In this document: positions 44,039 through 52,811 of the stretch, one piece after another
Position numbering within the stretch: the first letter of the stretch is position 1
Layout of the letters: the number at the start of each line of letters is the position of its first letter
From: Arthrobacter sp. Leaf337
GTDB taxonomy: Bacteria; Actinomycetota; Actinomycetes; Actinomycetales; Micrococcaceae
Reading direction: 5' to 3'
Assembly: GCF_001423745.1 (NCBI RefSeq)
Contig: NZ_LMPC01000001.1
Location: 1,923 to 65,922, forward strand
DNA length: 64,000 nucleotides
The notes under the pieces: generated by a model
What the model was told of the DNA's origin: nothing
What the model saw: the letters and a program-made list of their open reading frames with translations, nothing else
Databases searched by the model: none
Translations under genes and position numbers: made by a program

Positions 44039-45562
44039 ATGGCCACCAAAACCGCCGGGGATGCCCCCGCTTACACTCCCGAACAGCTTCAGTCTGTTCG
44101 GGAAACCCTGAAGTCCCCGCGCCGGCTCAAGACCGAGGTCCTCGCGGGCCTCGTCGTCGCACTGGCCTTGATTCCGGAAGCGATCGCGTTCTCGATCATT
44201 GCCGGCGTCGATCCCCGTCTGGGCCTTTTTGCCTCGTTCACGATGGCCGTGACCATCGCATTCGTCGGCGGCCGTCCCGCCATGATTTCGGCCGCCACCG
44301 GGGCCATCGCCCTGGTCATCGCGCCGCTGGTGAAGTCCCACGGCGTGGACTACTTCATTGCCGCCGTCATCCTTGCCGGGATCTTCCAGGTCATCCTCGG
44401 ACTCTCCGGGGTCGCGAAGCTGATGCGCTTCATTCCCCGCTCGGTGATGGTGGGCTTCGTCAACGCCCTGGCCATCCTGATCTTCATGTCCCAGGTCCCC
44501 GAACTGATCGGCGTCCCCTGGCTGGTCTACCCGCTGGTGGCGCTGGCGCTGGTGATCGTGTTCGGCCTGCCCAAACTCACCAACGTCGTTCCCGCCCCGC
44601 TGGTCGCGATCGTGGTCCTGACCCTCATTACCGTCCTGGCTTCCGTCGCCGTCCCCACGGTCGGGGACAAGGGCGACCTGCCCGAATCGCTGCCGTCCCT
44701 GTTCATCCCCAATGTGCCGTTCAGCCTTGAGACGCTGCAGGTCATCTTCCCGTTCGCGCTGGCCATGGCCTTCGTGGGCCTGTTGGAATCCCTGATGACC
44801 GCCAAACTCGTCGATGACGTCACCGACACCCGGTCCCACAAAACCCGCGAGGCCTGGGGCCAGGGCGTGGCGAACATCGTCACCGGCTTCACCGGCGGCA
44901 TGGGCGGCTGCGCGATGATCGGCCAGACCATGATCAACGTCAAGGCCTCCGGAGCCCGCACCCGGATCTCGACGTTCCTGGCCGGTGTTTTCCTGCTTAT
45001 CCTCGTCGTAGCCCTCGGCGGCGTCGTTTCCGTGATCCCCATGGCGGCGCTCGTCGCGGTGATGATCTTCGTTTCCTGGGCAACGTTCGACTGGCACAGC
45101 ATCCACCCCCGCACCCTGAAGATGATGCCTAAGAGCGAAACCCTGGTTATGGTTGCCACGGTCATCGTCACGGTAGCCACCCACAACCTGGCCATTGGTG
45201 TCGGCGTCGGCGTGCTGGTGGCGATGGTAATGTTCGCCCGCCGCGTGGCCCACTTCGTCACCGTGGAGCGGACCGTCAAGAACATTGAGGGCCACGAGAC
45301 CGCCACCTACACCGTGGACGGCGAGCTGTTCTTTGCTTCCTCCAACGACCTCTACACCCAGTTCGAATACGCACATGATCCGGAGCACGTCATCATCGAC
45401 ATGCACGCCTCCCACCTTTGGGACGCCTCCACCATCGCCGCCCTGGACGCCATTACCGAGAAGTACCACCACCACGGTAAAGACGTGAAGATCGTCGGCC
45501 TCAACGACGCCAGCATCCTGATGCGTGAACGGCTCGGCGGCAAACTCGGCGGCGGACACTGA
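44039..45562 (+). CDS. SulP-family anion transporter with STAS domain
   Basis: A 507-residue membrane protein of the SulP/SLC26 type. Hydrophobic helices span most of residues 25-400, with family features [20 protein letters not shown] (first helices), SRTG-like [20 protein letters not shown] and [20 protein letters not shown]. The C-terminal STAS domain (from about residue 410; [20 protein letters not shown]) is complete. It likely moves sulfate, bicarbonate or a dicarboxylate. GGAG precedes the ATG, and a strong terminator follows. Control by the divergent MerR gene is inferred. Confidence 0.93.
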   Translation: MATKTAGDAPAYTPEQLQSVRETLKSPRRLKTEVLAGLVVALALIPEAIAFSIIAGVDPRLGLFASFTMAVTIAFVGGRPAMISAATGAIALVIAPLVKSHGVDYFIAAVILAGIFQVILGLSGVAKLMRFIPRSVMVGFVNALAILIFMSQVPELIGVPWLVYPLVALALVIVFGLPKLTNVVPAPLVAIVVLTLITVLASVAVPTVGDKGDLPESLPSLFIPNVPFSLETLQVIFPFALAMAFVGLLESLMTAKLVDDVTDTRSHKTREAWGQGVANIVTGFTGGMGGCAMIGQTMINVKASGARTRISTFLAGVFLLILVVALGGVVSVIPMAALVAVMIFVSWATFDWHSIHPRTLKMMPKSETLVMVATVIVTVATHNLAIGVGVGVLVAMVMFARRVAHFVTVERTVKNIEGHETATYTVDGELFFASSNDLYTQFEYAHDPEHVIIDMHASHLWDASTIAALDAITEKYHHHGKDVKIVGLNDASILMRERLGGKLGGGH

Positions 45563-45580
45563 ACCAACCCGTGATCCTCA

Positions 45581-45615
45581 AGAGCTCCCCTTGCAACTGG
45601 AAGGGGAGCTCTTTA
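45581..45615 (+). terminator. Intrinsic terminator after the SulP gene
   Basis: A 12-base perfect stem, AGAGCTCCCCTT / AAGGGGAGCTCT, an eight-base loop and a short T run, 18 bases after the stop. Confidence 0.92.
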
Positions 45616-45689
45616 CATCTGGGGGTGCAGACCAAGGCCAAAAAGCTAGATTCACTTTCCGGCAAGACGATCATCTCGCCCACCGATAT

Positions 45690-45800
45690 CGGGAACGCGG
45701 CACGGCAGGGCTGCGACACCCATGCCCCATCATTCGCCAGTTAACGTCCAGAAGGCAGGTAGGTGCGTCCCAGGCGCACCTGACGCGGGTGCCTCCCGGC
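45690..45800. repeat. Island-end repeat copy C
   Basis: CGGCAGGGCTGC-ACACC, then TTCGCCAG and AAGG, match copy B in the same order with one gap (43,398-43,450). The rest is more diverged. CCTCCCGGC at 45,792-45,800 resembles the end of copy D (CTCCCGGCGG), but this small similarity could be chance. The copy separates the SulP module from the OLD nuclease module. Confidence 0.5.
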
Positions 45801-45836
45801 AACCAATTGCGTAACCCGAATACGACGGGTTACTGC

Positions 45837-47759
45837 TCACGCGTGCGACTCGTTGATCCGCCGAGCCAGGTTCTCGAAGTTGCCCAGCGTGGTCTGCGAG
45901 AGCTTCCCGACCTTGGCCGGGTTGCGGAGCAGGATCTCCGCCGGACGCCAATGATCGAACTTGCCGTCCAACGCCTCCAGCCTGAGGATCAGCCGATCGG
46001 GATGCTTAGGCAGGTCTCCCACCTTGTGCGAAGTGCCAAATGCCTCGTTGTACAGCCCGAGGTAGTCACCTATGGTGAACAGATCTTCGATGTCGCTGTG
46101 CTTTTGCTCCAGGACGGATCCGACGAACACCACACGTTTGCTGGCGATCTTGTTCGCCTTCATCGCGGCCTCGACCTTCCCGCCACCCTCCGTGCCGGAG
46201 TCGAGGAGCACGGTGACGGACACCTTCTGCCCGAGGAGGGCCACAAAGGCGGGGACGTTCGATGCGCCTCCGGCCGGGAGGATCCGCCAGAGCTCGTCGA
46301 GCCCGTCGCGTCCCTGGTCGCGGAGGTGCCGGCTGATCACGTCGAGGTATGCCAAGTCCGACGGGCCCTCCACGAGCAGATTCCGTTCCCCGATGAAGAG
46401 GTTCTGCGACAAGTCGTATCCGAGGGCGGCCTGCAGCGGGAAGGCACTGTCCTCGCCGACCTCCAGGGCATCTGAGGACGTCACGGAGCCGATGTCCTCA
46501 CCGCGGTCCTCCACAACGCGCACGCGCTCGATCTCCTCGACCATGAACGGCGAATGAGTCGTGTAGATGACCTGCCCGACGGGTGCGAGGCGCTTGTTGA
46601 TGAAGCGCAGGAAGTCACGCTGGGCCTTGGCATGGAGCGTGAGCGCGGGCTCGTCGAGCAGGATTACCACGTCGTCGCGCTCCTCGAACTCGCTGAAGGC
46701 CGCGAGGAAGGAGAAGAACCACTGGTAGCCAGACGACCTGAGGGAGAAGTTGTTCGTGAAATCGTGCTTGCGATCCTCGACGCGGAAGTTGAGGTAGCGC
46801 ACGACGCTCGTCTGGCCGTTCGAGGCTGCAACGGTCTCTGGTTCGATCTCCACCTTGATCCGCAGCTCAGGGTTCGTGCTCCAGTACTCAGCCATCTCGC
46901 GGGAGAGGTCGCTGGATACGGCCTCTAGTTCCGCGGTGCGGGACTCGAACTCTGCGTCAGTCACGGAGTCGATGTCGGTGTCGGCCAGCCGGAGCAGCGC
47001 GCGGGCCGTCTGCTTCGGCGACGCACCGGGCTGCTCGTTGTCCAGAGTGCGCAGAGTGGCGACGTCCACTCGCCCCTCGAGGTTCTGGTATGACGCGAAG
47101 CGGAAGAACTTCGGCATCCGCGATCGCACAGTCTTCCTCGCGATCGCCCCCAGGTCCTCTGCATCGCCGATCAGGGACGTGATCCTCTCCAACACCTCGG
47201 CGTCGGCAGCGGCGTTCTCGTCAGGGACCTCTTCGGTCTCCCCGGCCGCGTCGACGACGGCTGGCGCAGGCTTAGGCTTGGCTGCGAGGGCCTCCTTGAG
47301 CGATGCGACTGTGTCGTGCGCCTCCAAGAGGGCCTCGGCGTCTGCATGATCTTTGAGCACGTTCTTCAAGAACTGGGCCTCGTCGACCGGCACCCCTACC
47401 CAGAGACTGCCATTGTAACGTCGTCCGATAGTCACGGTCTCCGCCGTGACGACGCCCTCACCTAATTCGTCACGGAGCGCTTCGAGGTCATCTTCGTCCA
47501 GCTGGAAGGTTGCTTGGATGGGCGACACCACGGAGAGGTCTTCTTTCCTACCGTCGCGCTTCCACCGCCAGCGGGGGTAGTCGTCCCGCTCTACGAACGT
47601 ATCTCCGTAGACCGGATTCAACCGGTAGAGCGCGTCCAGCATCGTCGATTTACCCGACTCGTTCATACCGACCAAGGTCGTCACATCCGACTCCACCGAT
47701 ACCTCGGTCGAGTCCAACACGTTCTTGTACCGGCGAACCCGGAACGATGCCAGCTTCAT
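45837..47759 (-). CDS. OLD-family ATP-dependent nuclease (ABC-type ATPase plus TOPRIM)
   Basis: A 640-residue protein. The N-terminal SMC/RecF-like ATPase has Walker A LVGMNESGKSTMLDALYRL (about residues 29-47) and the later Walker B VVILLDEPALTLHAKAQRDF, with QVIYTTHSPFMVEE. The C-terminal TOPRIM domain shows LLVEGPSDLAYLDVIS (Glu) and TVLLDSGTEGGG. The usual second acid of the Asp-x-Asp pair is replaced by Gly (DSG), so catalysis may differ. OLD proteins act in phage interference, alone or with partners such as GajB; no UvrD-like helicase is next to it here, so it would be a stand-alone member. Confidence 0.88.
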   Translation of the reverse strand: MKLASFRVRRYKNVLDSTEVSVESDVTTLVGMNESGKSTMLDALYRLNPVYGDTFVERDDYPRWRWKRDGRKEDLSVVSPIQATFQLDEDDLEALRDELGEGVVTAETVTIGRRYNGSLWVGVPVDEAQFLKNVLKDHADAEALLEAHDTVASLKEALAAKPKPAPAVVDAAGETEEVPDENAAADAEVLERITSLIGDAEDLGAIARKTVRSRMPKFFRFASYQNLEGRVDVATLRTLDNEQPGASPKQTARALLRLADTDIDSVTDAEFESRTAELEAVSSDLSREMAEYWSTNPELRIKVEIEPETVAASNGQTSVVRYLNFRVEDRKHDFTNNFSLRSSGYQWFFSFLAAFSEFEERDDVVILLDEPALTLHAKAQRDFLRFINKRLAPVGQVIYTTHSPFMVEEIERVRVVEDRGEDIGSVTSSDALEVGEDSAFPLQAALGYDLSQNLFIGERNLLVEGPSDLAYLDVISRHLRDQGRDGLDELWRILPAGGASNVPAFVALLGQKVSVTVLLDSGTEGGGKVEAAMKANKIASKRVVFVGSVLEQKHSDIEDLFTIGDYLGLYNEAFGTSHKVGDLPKHPDRLILRLEALDGKFDHWRPAEILLRNPAKVGKLSQTTLGNFENLARRINESHA

Positions 47760-47792
47760 TGCTCCCCTTCTGCAGACCTTCGTGATGCTCGT

Positions 47793-48611
47793 TCAGCATA
47801 CTTTGAGCCTCCGACATTCGAGCGGCGGAACACTCGGCCGATTCTGCCCACCCCTCGATTTCACCGGAGACCGCGGTGAGGTGGTTGGGCCTGAGCCTCG
47901 TTTACGCATAGACACTTTAGATCGGACTCCCGGCGGACCGGACAGGAGCAGATGGTGGGCACCGGCGGCAGCAACTTCAAGCGCCCTCCTGGCATCACCT
48001 TGCCCGGAGACGTCGCACATATCCGGCGCCACCCCGGCCCCGGAGGCGGCGGCGTCGGAGGAATCTTCGTCGTCGGGTTCGAAATCCAGGGCAAGCTCCT
48101 GCGGATCCGCCCCGAAGTCACATGCGAGCCGGGCCAGGGTCCTGTACCCGCGGACCCTGGCCCCCGGCACGAGTTCAGCCTCAGCCGCATTTGCGTGCGC
48201 CACCACAATGTCCGCATACCCGGCCTGCACGGCGGCCATGACGGCCGGGAGGATTCCCCGGACCGGCCTGAGCCTGCCATCGAGGCCCAGTTCGGCGATA
48301 AACACTGTCCGCTCTGTGGAGCGGATGTCATTCGCAGCGCGAAGGACGGCCATGGTGATGGCCAGGTCAAAGCCGGAACCCCGTTTGGGCAGCGAGGCCG
48401 GAATAAGGTTCGCGGTGATCTTTCGCCGGCTCAACGGGATGCCCGAGTTTTGCGCGGCGGACCGGATGCGTTCCTTGGCTTCGTTAAGTGAGGCGTCCGG
48501 AAGGCCGAGAATGACGAAAGCCGGGAGGGTCTGGCCGATGTCGGCTTCGACCTCGACGATGTACCCGTTGAGTCCCACAAGCGCCACTGAGTATGTCCTG
48601 CCCAGGGCCAC
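47793..48611 (-). pseudogene. comM: comM (yifB) 5' part, reading into the island
   Basis: The N-terminal ComM domain is intact for 228 codons, from GTG 48611 (ALGRTYSVALVGLNGYIVEV; also FVILGLPDASLNEAKERIRS and LPKRGSGFDLAITMAVL) to HHLLLSGPPG in Walker A. There the chromosomal sequence ends at 47,929-47,936 and the frame runs 46 further codons into island DNA before stopping at 47,793. The product would lack the AAA+ motor, so it should be inactive in the branch-migration role known for ComM in transformation. The GTG directly abuts the yraN stop. Confidence 0.93.
47830..47936. repeat. Island-end repeat copy D (right junction, core 47929-47936)
   Basis: The right end of the island. Bases 47,867-47,936 match 32,546-32,615 without gaps and end in CCCGGCGG, which is also the Gly-Pro-Pro codon run of comM Walker A. 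Bases 47,830-47,866 align more loosely with 32,515-32,545. Confidence 0.78.
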
Positions 48612-48968
48612 CTACCCCACCCCTTTGAGGTGCTCCACACGCGGCTGGCCGGCGCCGTCGTCCAGGACTGAAACGACGTCGACGCGGCGGAAAGGCATGC
48701 GGAGTTCGTGGTCGCGGCACCATGCCGACGCGAGCCGGTGCAGCCGCGCCAGTTTGGCAACACCGACGGCTTCGAAGGGATGACCGTAGGCGAGGGATTT
48801 ACGCGTCTTCACTTCGGCGATGACGAGCGAGTCGCCGTCCAGGGCGACGATGTCGATTTCACCTTCGGGACAGCGCCAGTTGCGGTCCACGATCCGCATG
48901 CCCTGTGATTCCAGATATCCGGCCGCTAATTCTTCGCCGCGCCGGCCAAGCAAGTCTTTGGCTCTCAT
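48612..48968 (-). CDS. yraN: YraN/UPF0102 family protein (predicted nuclease fold)
   Basis: A 118-residue protein with the restriction-endonuclease-like core of UPF0102: GRRGEELAAGYLESQGMRIV, RNWRCPEGEIDIVALDGDSL (Glu and Asp), and VIAEVKTRKSLAYG (Glu-x-Lys). The ATG at 48968 follows GGAGGT, which fixes the start over one five codons upstream. The family regularly precedes comM and dprA, as here. Its cellular role is unsettled. Confidence 0.92.
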   Translation of the reverse strand: MRAKDLLGRRGEELAAGYLESQGMRIVDRNWRCPEGEIDIVALDGDSLVIAEVKTRKSLAYGHPFEAVGVAKLARLHRLASAWCRDHELRMPFRRVDVVSVLDDGAGQPRVEHLKGVG

Positions 48969-49088
48969 TGTTACCTCCGCCATCAGCCTGCTGGAGAGGC
49001 GGAGGCCGGCAAACCGGCGGAGGGAGCTATGTGGGAAACCCGGTCAAAAGTGTCCTGTGGAGGAGATGTTGCAGCGTGGCGGGAGGCG

Positions 49089-49199
49089 CTAGGCGCGGGT
49101 TCCGCACCTCATGCAGTGGGCAGACTGGTGTGGCCGCTCATCATAGAATCCGGCATGGCTGCTCCAGATGTGCCCTAGGAACCAGCAGAGTATTTTCAC
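49089..49199 (-). CDS. Tiny zinc-ribbon-like protein (DUF1660-like)
   Basis: Thirty-six residues from GTG 49199: VKILCWFLGHIWSSH at the start and HCMRCGTRA at the end. The Cys-x5-His spacing and the final Cys-x-x-Cys match small proteins of the DUF1660 type that I recall as MKLLC-x3-GH-xW...C-x-RCG. GAGAAG precedes the start. No other feature was found in the surrounding 48,969-49,479 stretch. Confidence 0.5.
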   Translation of the reverse strand: MKILCWFLGHIWSSHAGFYDERPHQSAHCMRCGTRA

Positions 49200-49479
49200 G
49201 GTGAGATCTTCTCTGATTTCAGCCTGGTAGGCGGTGCCAGTACGAGCCTGCGGTGCTCGATTCAAGCACCGCCAGTATTTGTCTGAACGACGCGGAACCC
49301 CCCGCACTGCGGTAGGCCGTCGGAACAGAACTACGAATCAATCCCTTACAGTAGTCTCGCGCCAAGGACGGCCTGGATGCCAGACCTCGGGCAAAAAACA
49401 GGTAGTGCACCCGCTGATACGGTGGTCGGCTACCCGCTTCAGGCGCCCGGCCCGGCTACCCGCGCGTCAGCCGCTGGGG

Positions 49480-49806
49480 TCAGTTGCCCAGGTCCACGTC
49501 CTTGGGAAGGGCGAGTTCCTCGTTGCGGGGCAACTCTTCGACGTTGACGTCCTTGAAGGTGATCACCCGCACACTCTTGACGAACCGGGCCGAGCGGTAG
49601 ACGTCCCACACCCAGGCGTCCTGGAGGGTGAGGTCGAAATAGACTTCGCCGTCGGCGCTGCGCGCCTGCAGGTCCACGTGGTTGGCAAGATAGAAACGCC
49701 GCTCGGTCTCGACTACGTAGCTGAACAGCCCGACGACGTCACGGTATTCGCGGTAGAGCTGCAGCTCCATGTCGGTTTCATAGTTCTCAAGATCCTCGGC
49801 ACTCAT
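49480..49806 (-). CDS. DUF2469 family protein
   Basis: A 108-residue actinobacterial protein starting MSAEDLENYETDMELQLYRE, followed by VVGLFSYVVETERRFYLAN and DAWVWDVYRSARFV. This sequence is highly conserved between rnhB and yraN in actinobacteria; its function is unknown. A longer frame to 49,980 overlaps rnhB and is not family-like. Confidence 0.92.
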   Translation of the reverse strand: MSAEDLENYETDMELQLYREYRDVVGLFSYVVETERRFYLANHVDLQARSADGEVYFDLTLQDAWVWDVYRSARFVKSVRVITFKDVNVEELPRNEELALPKDVDLGN

Positions 49807-49861
49807 GGTTCCATCTTGCACCATTCCGCGCGGCCCCGCGGCCAAGGTCGGAGATCCAGGG

Positions 49862-50527
49862 TCAGAGAATCTGCCAGCTGACCCGGTGATAGGGGGTTGG
49901 CCCGGTGGCTTTGAGGGCCTCCTTGTGGGACGCCGTACCGTAGCCTTTGTTTTCGTTCCAGCTGAAGGATGGGTACTCATCGTGCAGCGAACGCATCAGC
50001 TGGTCCCGCTCCACCTTGGCCAGGATGCTCGCAGCGGCCACGCTCAAGCACTGCATGTCCGCCTTGACAAGGGTGTGGACCGGCGCGTCGCAGCCGGGCC
50101 CGGCCGGTGCCTCGTCGAAGAGAGATGCCTGCGTTTCCGGTGAGAGCCAGTTGTGGCTTCCGTCGAGCAGCACCACGTCGGGGGTGATGCCGGCCGCCAG
50201 GATCTGGAGCCAGGCCCGCGTCCCGGCGGTCCGCAGGGCCGCGATGATGCCCATTGCGTCGATCTCGGCGGCGGAGGCGTGGCCGACCGCCGACGCGACG
50301 CTCCAGCTCCGCACCAGGGGCTCCAGCCGTTCCCGGTCGGCTTCCTTCAGGAGCTTGCTGTCGCGGACTTCGTCGAGCAGCACCGGCCGGGTCAGGTCCA
50401 CGACGGCGATTCCGACGGTCACGGGTCCTGCAATGGCGCCGCGCCCTACTTCGTCGATGCCGGCCAGCAGCCGGGCACCTGAGCTCAGGAAGCGGTGCTC
50501 GTAGTCGAGGGTCGGTGCAAGGGACAT
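49862..50527 (-). CDS. rnhB: Ribonuclease HII
   Basis: Removes ribonucleotides and RNA primers from DNA. The 221-residue protein has the catalytic acids in [20 protein letters not shown] (Asp-Glu) and [11 protein letters not shown] (Asp), and [20 protein letters not shown] (Asp). It directly follows lepB; the two genes are one base apart. Confidence 0.94.
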   Translation of the reverse strand: MSLAPTLDYEHRFLSSGARLLAGIDEVGRGAIAGPVTVGIAVVDLTRPVLLDEVRDSKLLKEADRERLEPLVRSWSVASAVGHASAAEIDAMGIIAALRTAGTRAWLQILAAGITPDVVLLDGSHNWLSPETQASLFDEAPAGPGCDAPVHTLVKADMQCLSVAAASILAKVERDQLMRSLHDEYPSFSWNENKGYGTASHKEALKATGPTPYHRVSWQIL

Positions 50528-51433
50528 TTATTTTCCAGCCGGTGCGGGTACGTTCCGGAACACATCGGGATAGTTGCCCAGCCCTGTCAGGCGGTTGAGG
50601 GGCCAAGCGATCACGGCCGCCTTGCCCTCGATGTCCGGCATGTCGATGAAGCCGCCGTTGCTTTCCTGGTGGGCCCGGGAATCGGCCGAGTGGTTCCGGT
50701 TGTCGCCCATGACCCAGATCTTGCCGTCGGGGACAACGACGTCGAAGTTGCGGATGTCCGGGACCTCCGCGGGGTTGACGTACGTTTCATCCACGGCCTG
50801 GCCGTTGATGGTGAGTTTGCCGCCCGCATCGCAGCACACCACATGGTCGCCGGGCAGTCCGATGACGCGCTTGACCAGGTGCTGCTCCGAATTATCGGGC
50901 AGGAGCCCCACAAACGTCAGGCCGTCCTGGACCCAGGTGAAGGGTCCGTCAGCCTTCTCCGGCGTGGGCACCAGCCACCCCTTGGTGTCTTTGAAGACCA
51001 CCACGTCGCCGCGTTCGAGGGCAAAGGGCTCCGGAACAAGCAGGTTGACGAAGATCCGGTCGTTTACGTCAAGCGTGCTGACCATCGATTCGGACGGGAT
51101 ATAAAACGCCCGGAACAGGAAGGTCTTGATCAGGAAGGACAACACCACAGCGATGGCCACCACCGTGAGCACCTCTTTGATCCAGAGGTACACCGGGCCA
51201 TGGGCCCTGCCTTCTTTCGCCGGCTTCGGCGGGCCCGACTTCGAGTGGGCGCCTCTCGAACCGGCGGCCCGGCTGTCGGTCCGGTGAGCGGGCGCATCGG
51301 CTTCTGCAGGCAGGCCGGTAGCCGGAGCTTCCTCCGGAAAGGCCGTATCCCTGTCCGTGGCAGTCCCCGCGAGTTCGCGGCCGGCGCGGTCGCGCTTGAA
51401 CGGATCAGGAGTCCGGGGGTCAATCTCGGGCAT
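50528..51433 (-). CDS. lepB: Signal peptidase I (first of two)
   Basis: Cleaves signal peptides of secreted proteins outside the membrane. It has 301 residues with a long cytoplasmic N-terminus, a membrane helix (VLTVVAIAVVLSFLIKTFLF), the catalytic Ser in FYIPSESMVSTL and the Lys in HLVKRVIGLPGDHVVC. The box WVMGDNRNHSADSRAHQ is complete. The stop touches rnhB and the start touches the second lepB, so all three are cotranscribed. Confidence 0.94.
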   Translation of the reverse strand: MPEIDPRTPDPFKRDRAGRELAGTATDRDTAFPEEAPATGLPAEADAPAHRTDSRAAGSRGAHSKSGPPKPAKEGRAHGPVYLWIKEVLTVVAIAVVLSFLIKTFLFRAFYIPSESMVSTLDVNDRIFVNLLVPEPFALERGDVVVFKDTKGWLVPTPEKADGPFTWVQDGLTFVGLLPDNSEQHLVKRVIGLPGDHVVCCDAGGKLTINGQAVDETYVNPAEVPDIRNFDVVVPDGKIWVMGDNRNHSADSRAHQESNGGFIDMPDIEGKAAVIAWPLNRLTGLGNYPDVFRNVPAPAGK

Positions 51434-52111
51434 CTACTGTCCGTCCTTCGTTGTCGTGCTGGTTTCTGCGGGCCGGGGTACGGCCGCAAATCTGTCGAGT
51501 GGCCAGATAATCTGCACCGGCCGGCCGATGATCCGGTCCAGGGGCACCATGCCGCCACCCGGGGCGCCCAGCAGGCTTCGGGAGTCTGCGGACATGGACC
51601 GGTGGTCTCCAAGCAACCATAACCGTCCGGCCGGAACGATCACACTGAACTTCTGCTTGCTCGGAGCGTCTCCGCCATAGAGGTATGGTTCCTCAAGCGC
51701 CTGACCGTTGACTGTGAGCCGCTGCCGGTCATCGCAGCAGATAACGTGATCGCCGGGCAACCCGATAACCCGCTTTATGTAGGTTGTATCACTGCCTGTG
51801 ATGCCAAGCCAGTGGCCGGCTGCCGCCGCGCCGTCCTGCAGCGGTCCGTTGCCGCTGTTGAGCGGGGCGAACGTCCCGCGACCGTCGAAGACCACCACAT
51901 CACCGCGCCGGACCGGCTCGGACTGGAAGTCGGTGCGGGAAACGAGGATCCTGTCGCCTGCGCCGAAGAGCGGCTCCATGGAGGCGGACGGGATGTAGTA
52001 GACATCCAGCCAGAGTCCGCGGACAAGCCCGCTGATGAGCAGGGCCAGCGCGATGGCCAGCAACGCAAAACGCCAGCCCAGTTTCCTGGGCTGGCGTTCT
52101 GACTGGTCCAT
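51434..52111 (-). CDS. lepB: Signal peptidase I (second of two)
   Basis: A 225-residue paralogue of the downstream signal peptidase, with the membrane helix LLAIALALLISGLVRGLWL, the Ser in YYIPSASMEPLFGAGD, the Lys in TTYIKRVIGLPGDHVICCDD and LWLLGDHRSMSADSRSL. It has a much shorter cytoplasmic N-terminus. Tandem pairs are common in Micrococcaceae; the two may favour different precursors. Confidence 0.94.
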   Translation of the reverse strand: MDQSERQPRKLGWRFALLAIALALLISGLVRGLWLDVYYIPSASMEPLFGAGDRILVSRTDFQSEPVRRGDVVVFDGRGTFAPLNSGNGPLQDGAAAAGHWLGITGSDTTYIKRVIGLPGDHVICCDDRQRLTVNGQALEEPYLYGGDAPSKQKFSVIVPAGRLWLLGDHRSMSADSRSLLGAPGGGMVPLDRIIGRPVQIIWPLDRFAAVPRPAETSTTTKDGQ

Positions 52112-52195
52112 GATCCGTATCCTGTGGCGCTGTTGCGGAAGAGCTCCGGCGCGGGCCGGATCCGGGTTCTGGACCCGCCGTGGAAGTCCGGGGAC

Positions 52196-52555
52196 TTACT
52201 TGGCGGTGCTGAAGTCGCGCTTTTCCTTGATCTTCGCAGCCTTACCGCGCAGTGCACGCATGTAGTAAAGCTTGGCGCGGCGGACGTCACCCTTGGTGAC
52301 GACCTCGATCTTGTCGATGATCGGGGAGTGTACCGGGAAGGTACGCTCAACGCCGACACCGAAGGAGACCTTGCGGACCGTGAAGGTTTCGCGGATGCCG
52401 TCACCCTGGCGGCCCAGGACGAAGCCCTGGAATACCTGGACACGGGAGTTCTTGCCTTCGATGATGTTCACGTGAACCTTGAGGGTGTCACCCGCGCGGA
52501 ACTCGGGAACATCGGTGCGCAGCGAGGCTGCATCTACGGTATCGAGGATATGCAT
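52196..52555 (-). CDS. rplS: 50S ribosomal protein L19
   Basis: A 119-residue protein starting [20 protein letters not shown], with the L19 core [40 protein letters not shown] and [20 protein letters not shown]. The start at 52555 follows a GGAG-type site; a longer frame by eight codons is not family-like. Confidence 0.96.
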   Translation of the reverse strand: MHILDTVDAASLRTDVPEFRAGDTLKVHVNIIEGKNSRVQVFQGFVLGRQGDGIRETFTVRKVSFGVGVERTFPVHSPIIDKIEVVTKGDVRRAKLYYMRALRGKAAKIKEKRDFSTAK

Positions 52556-52811
52556 TGATCCACTCCTGGTGAACGCCACAGGTCATCCACTTTGGGTCAC
52601 GACGGCCAAGCCGGGAACTTGCCCGGAATCACCGCCGAAAGTTTTCTGATCCGGCGCCATCACTGATTGAAGACGCCGGGGTGCCGGGCTGTTGGTGGCG
52701 CTCCCCCTGTGGCAGGTGCGCACCCAGCAGGCACAAGGACTAATTTTGCCACATCCGGAGGATTCCGGCTAATCCGGTCCCGCCCGCGACGAGGCCGCTG
52801 CAGAGTCCGCG

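Larger units (their letters stand above)
10043..47936. mobile_element. 37.9-kb genomic island inserted in comM
   Basis: The interval is bounded by comM fragments that join in frame. It is flanked by CCCGGAGG (10043-10050) and CCCGGCGG (47929-47936), and it contains a decayed tyrosine recombinase gene. Both flanks fit one ancestral minus-strand block (rpsP...yraN-comM-dprA-xerC). No transposase of the Tn7/Tni type known from comM islands of Acinetobacter is present, so entry by a tyrosine recombinase is more likely. Cargo: two carbohydrate uptake loci, QatABCD, an ion-homeostasis cluster, a sulfate-type transporter and an OLD nuclease. Confidence 0.88.

Noticed and set aside
43916..45559. A 547-codon open frame on the minus strand opposite the SulP gene
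   Set aside because: Its translation is low-complexity Gly/Asp/His/Arg-rich, with no family resemblance; it mirrors the codon bias of the real plus-strand transporter.
10043..47936. AbaR/Tn7-like transposition as the origin of the island
   Set aside because: No TniA/TniB/TniC-type or other transposase genes and no long terminal inverted repeats were seen. A tyrosine recombinase remnant lies at a former junction instead.
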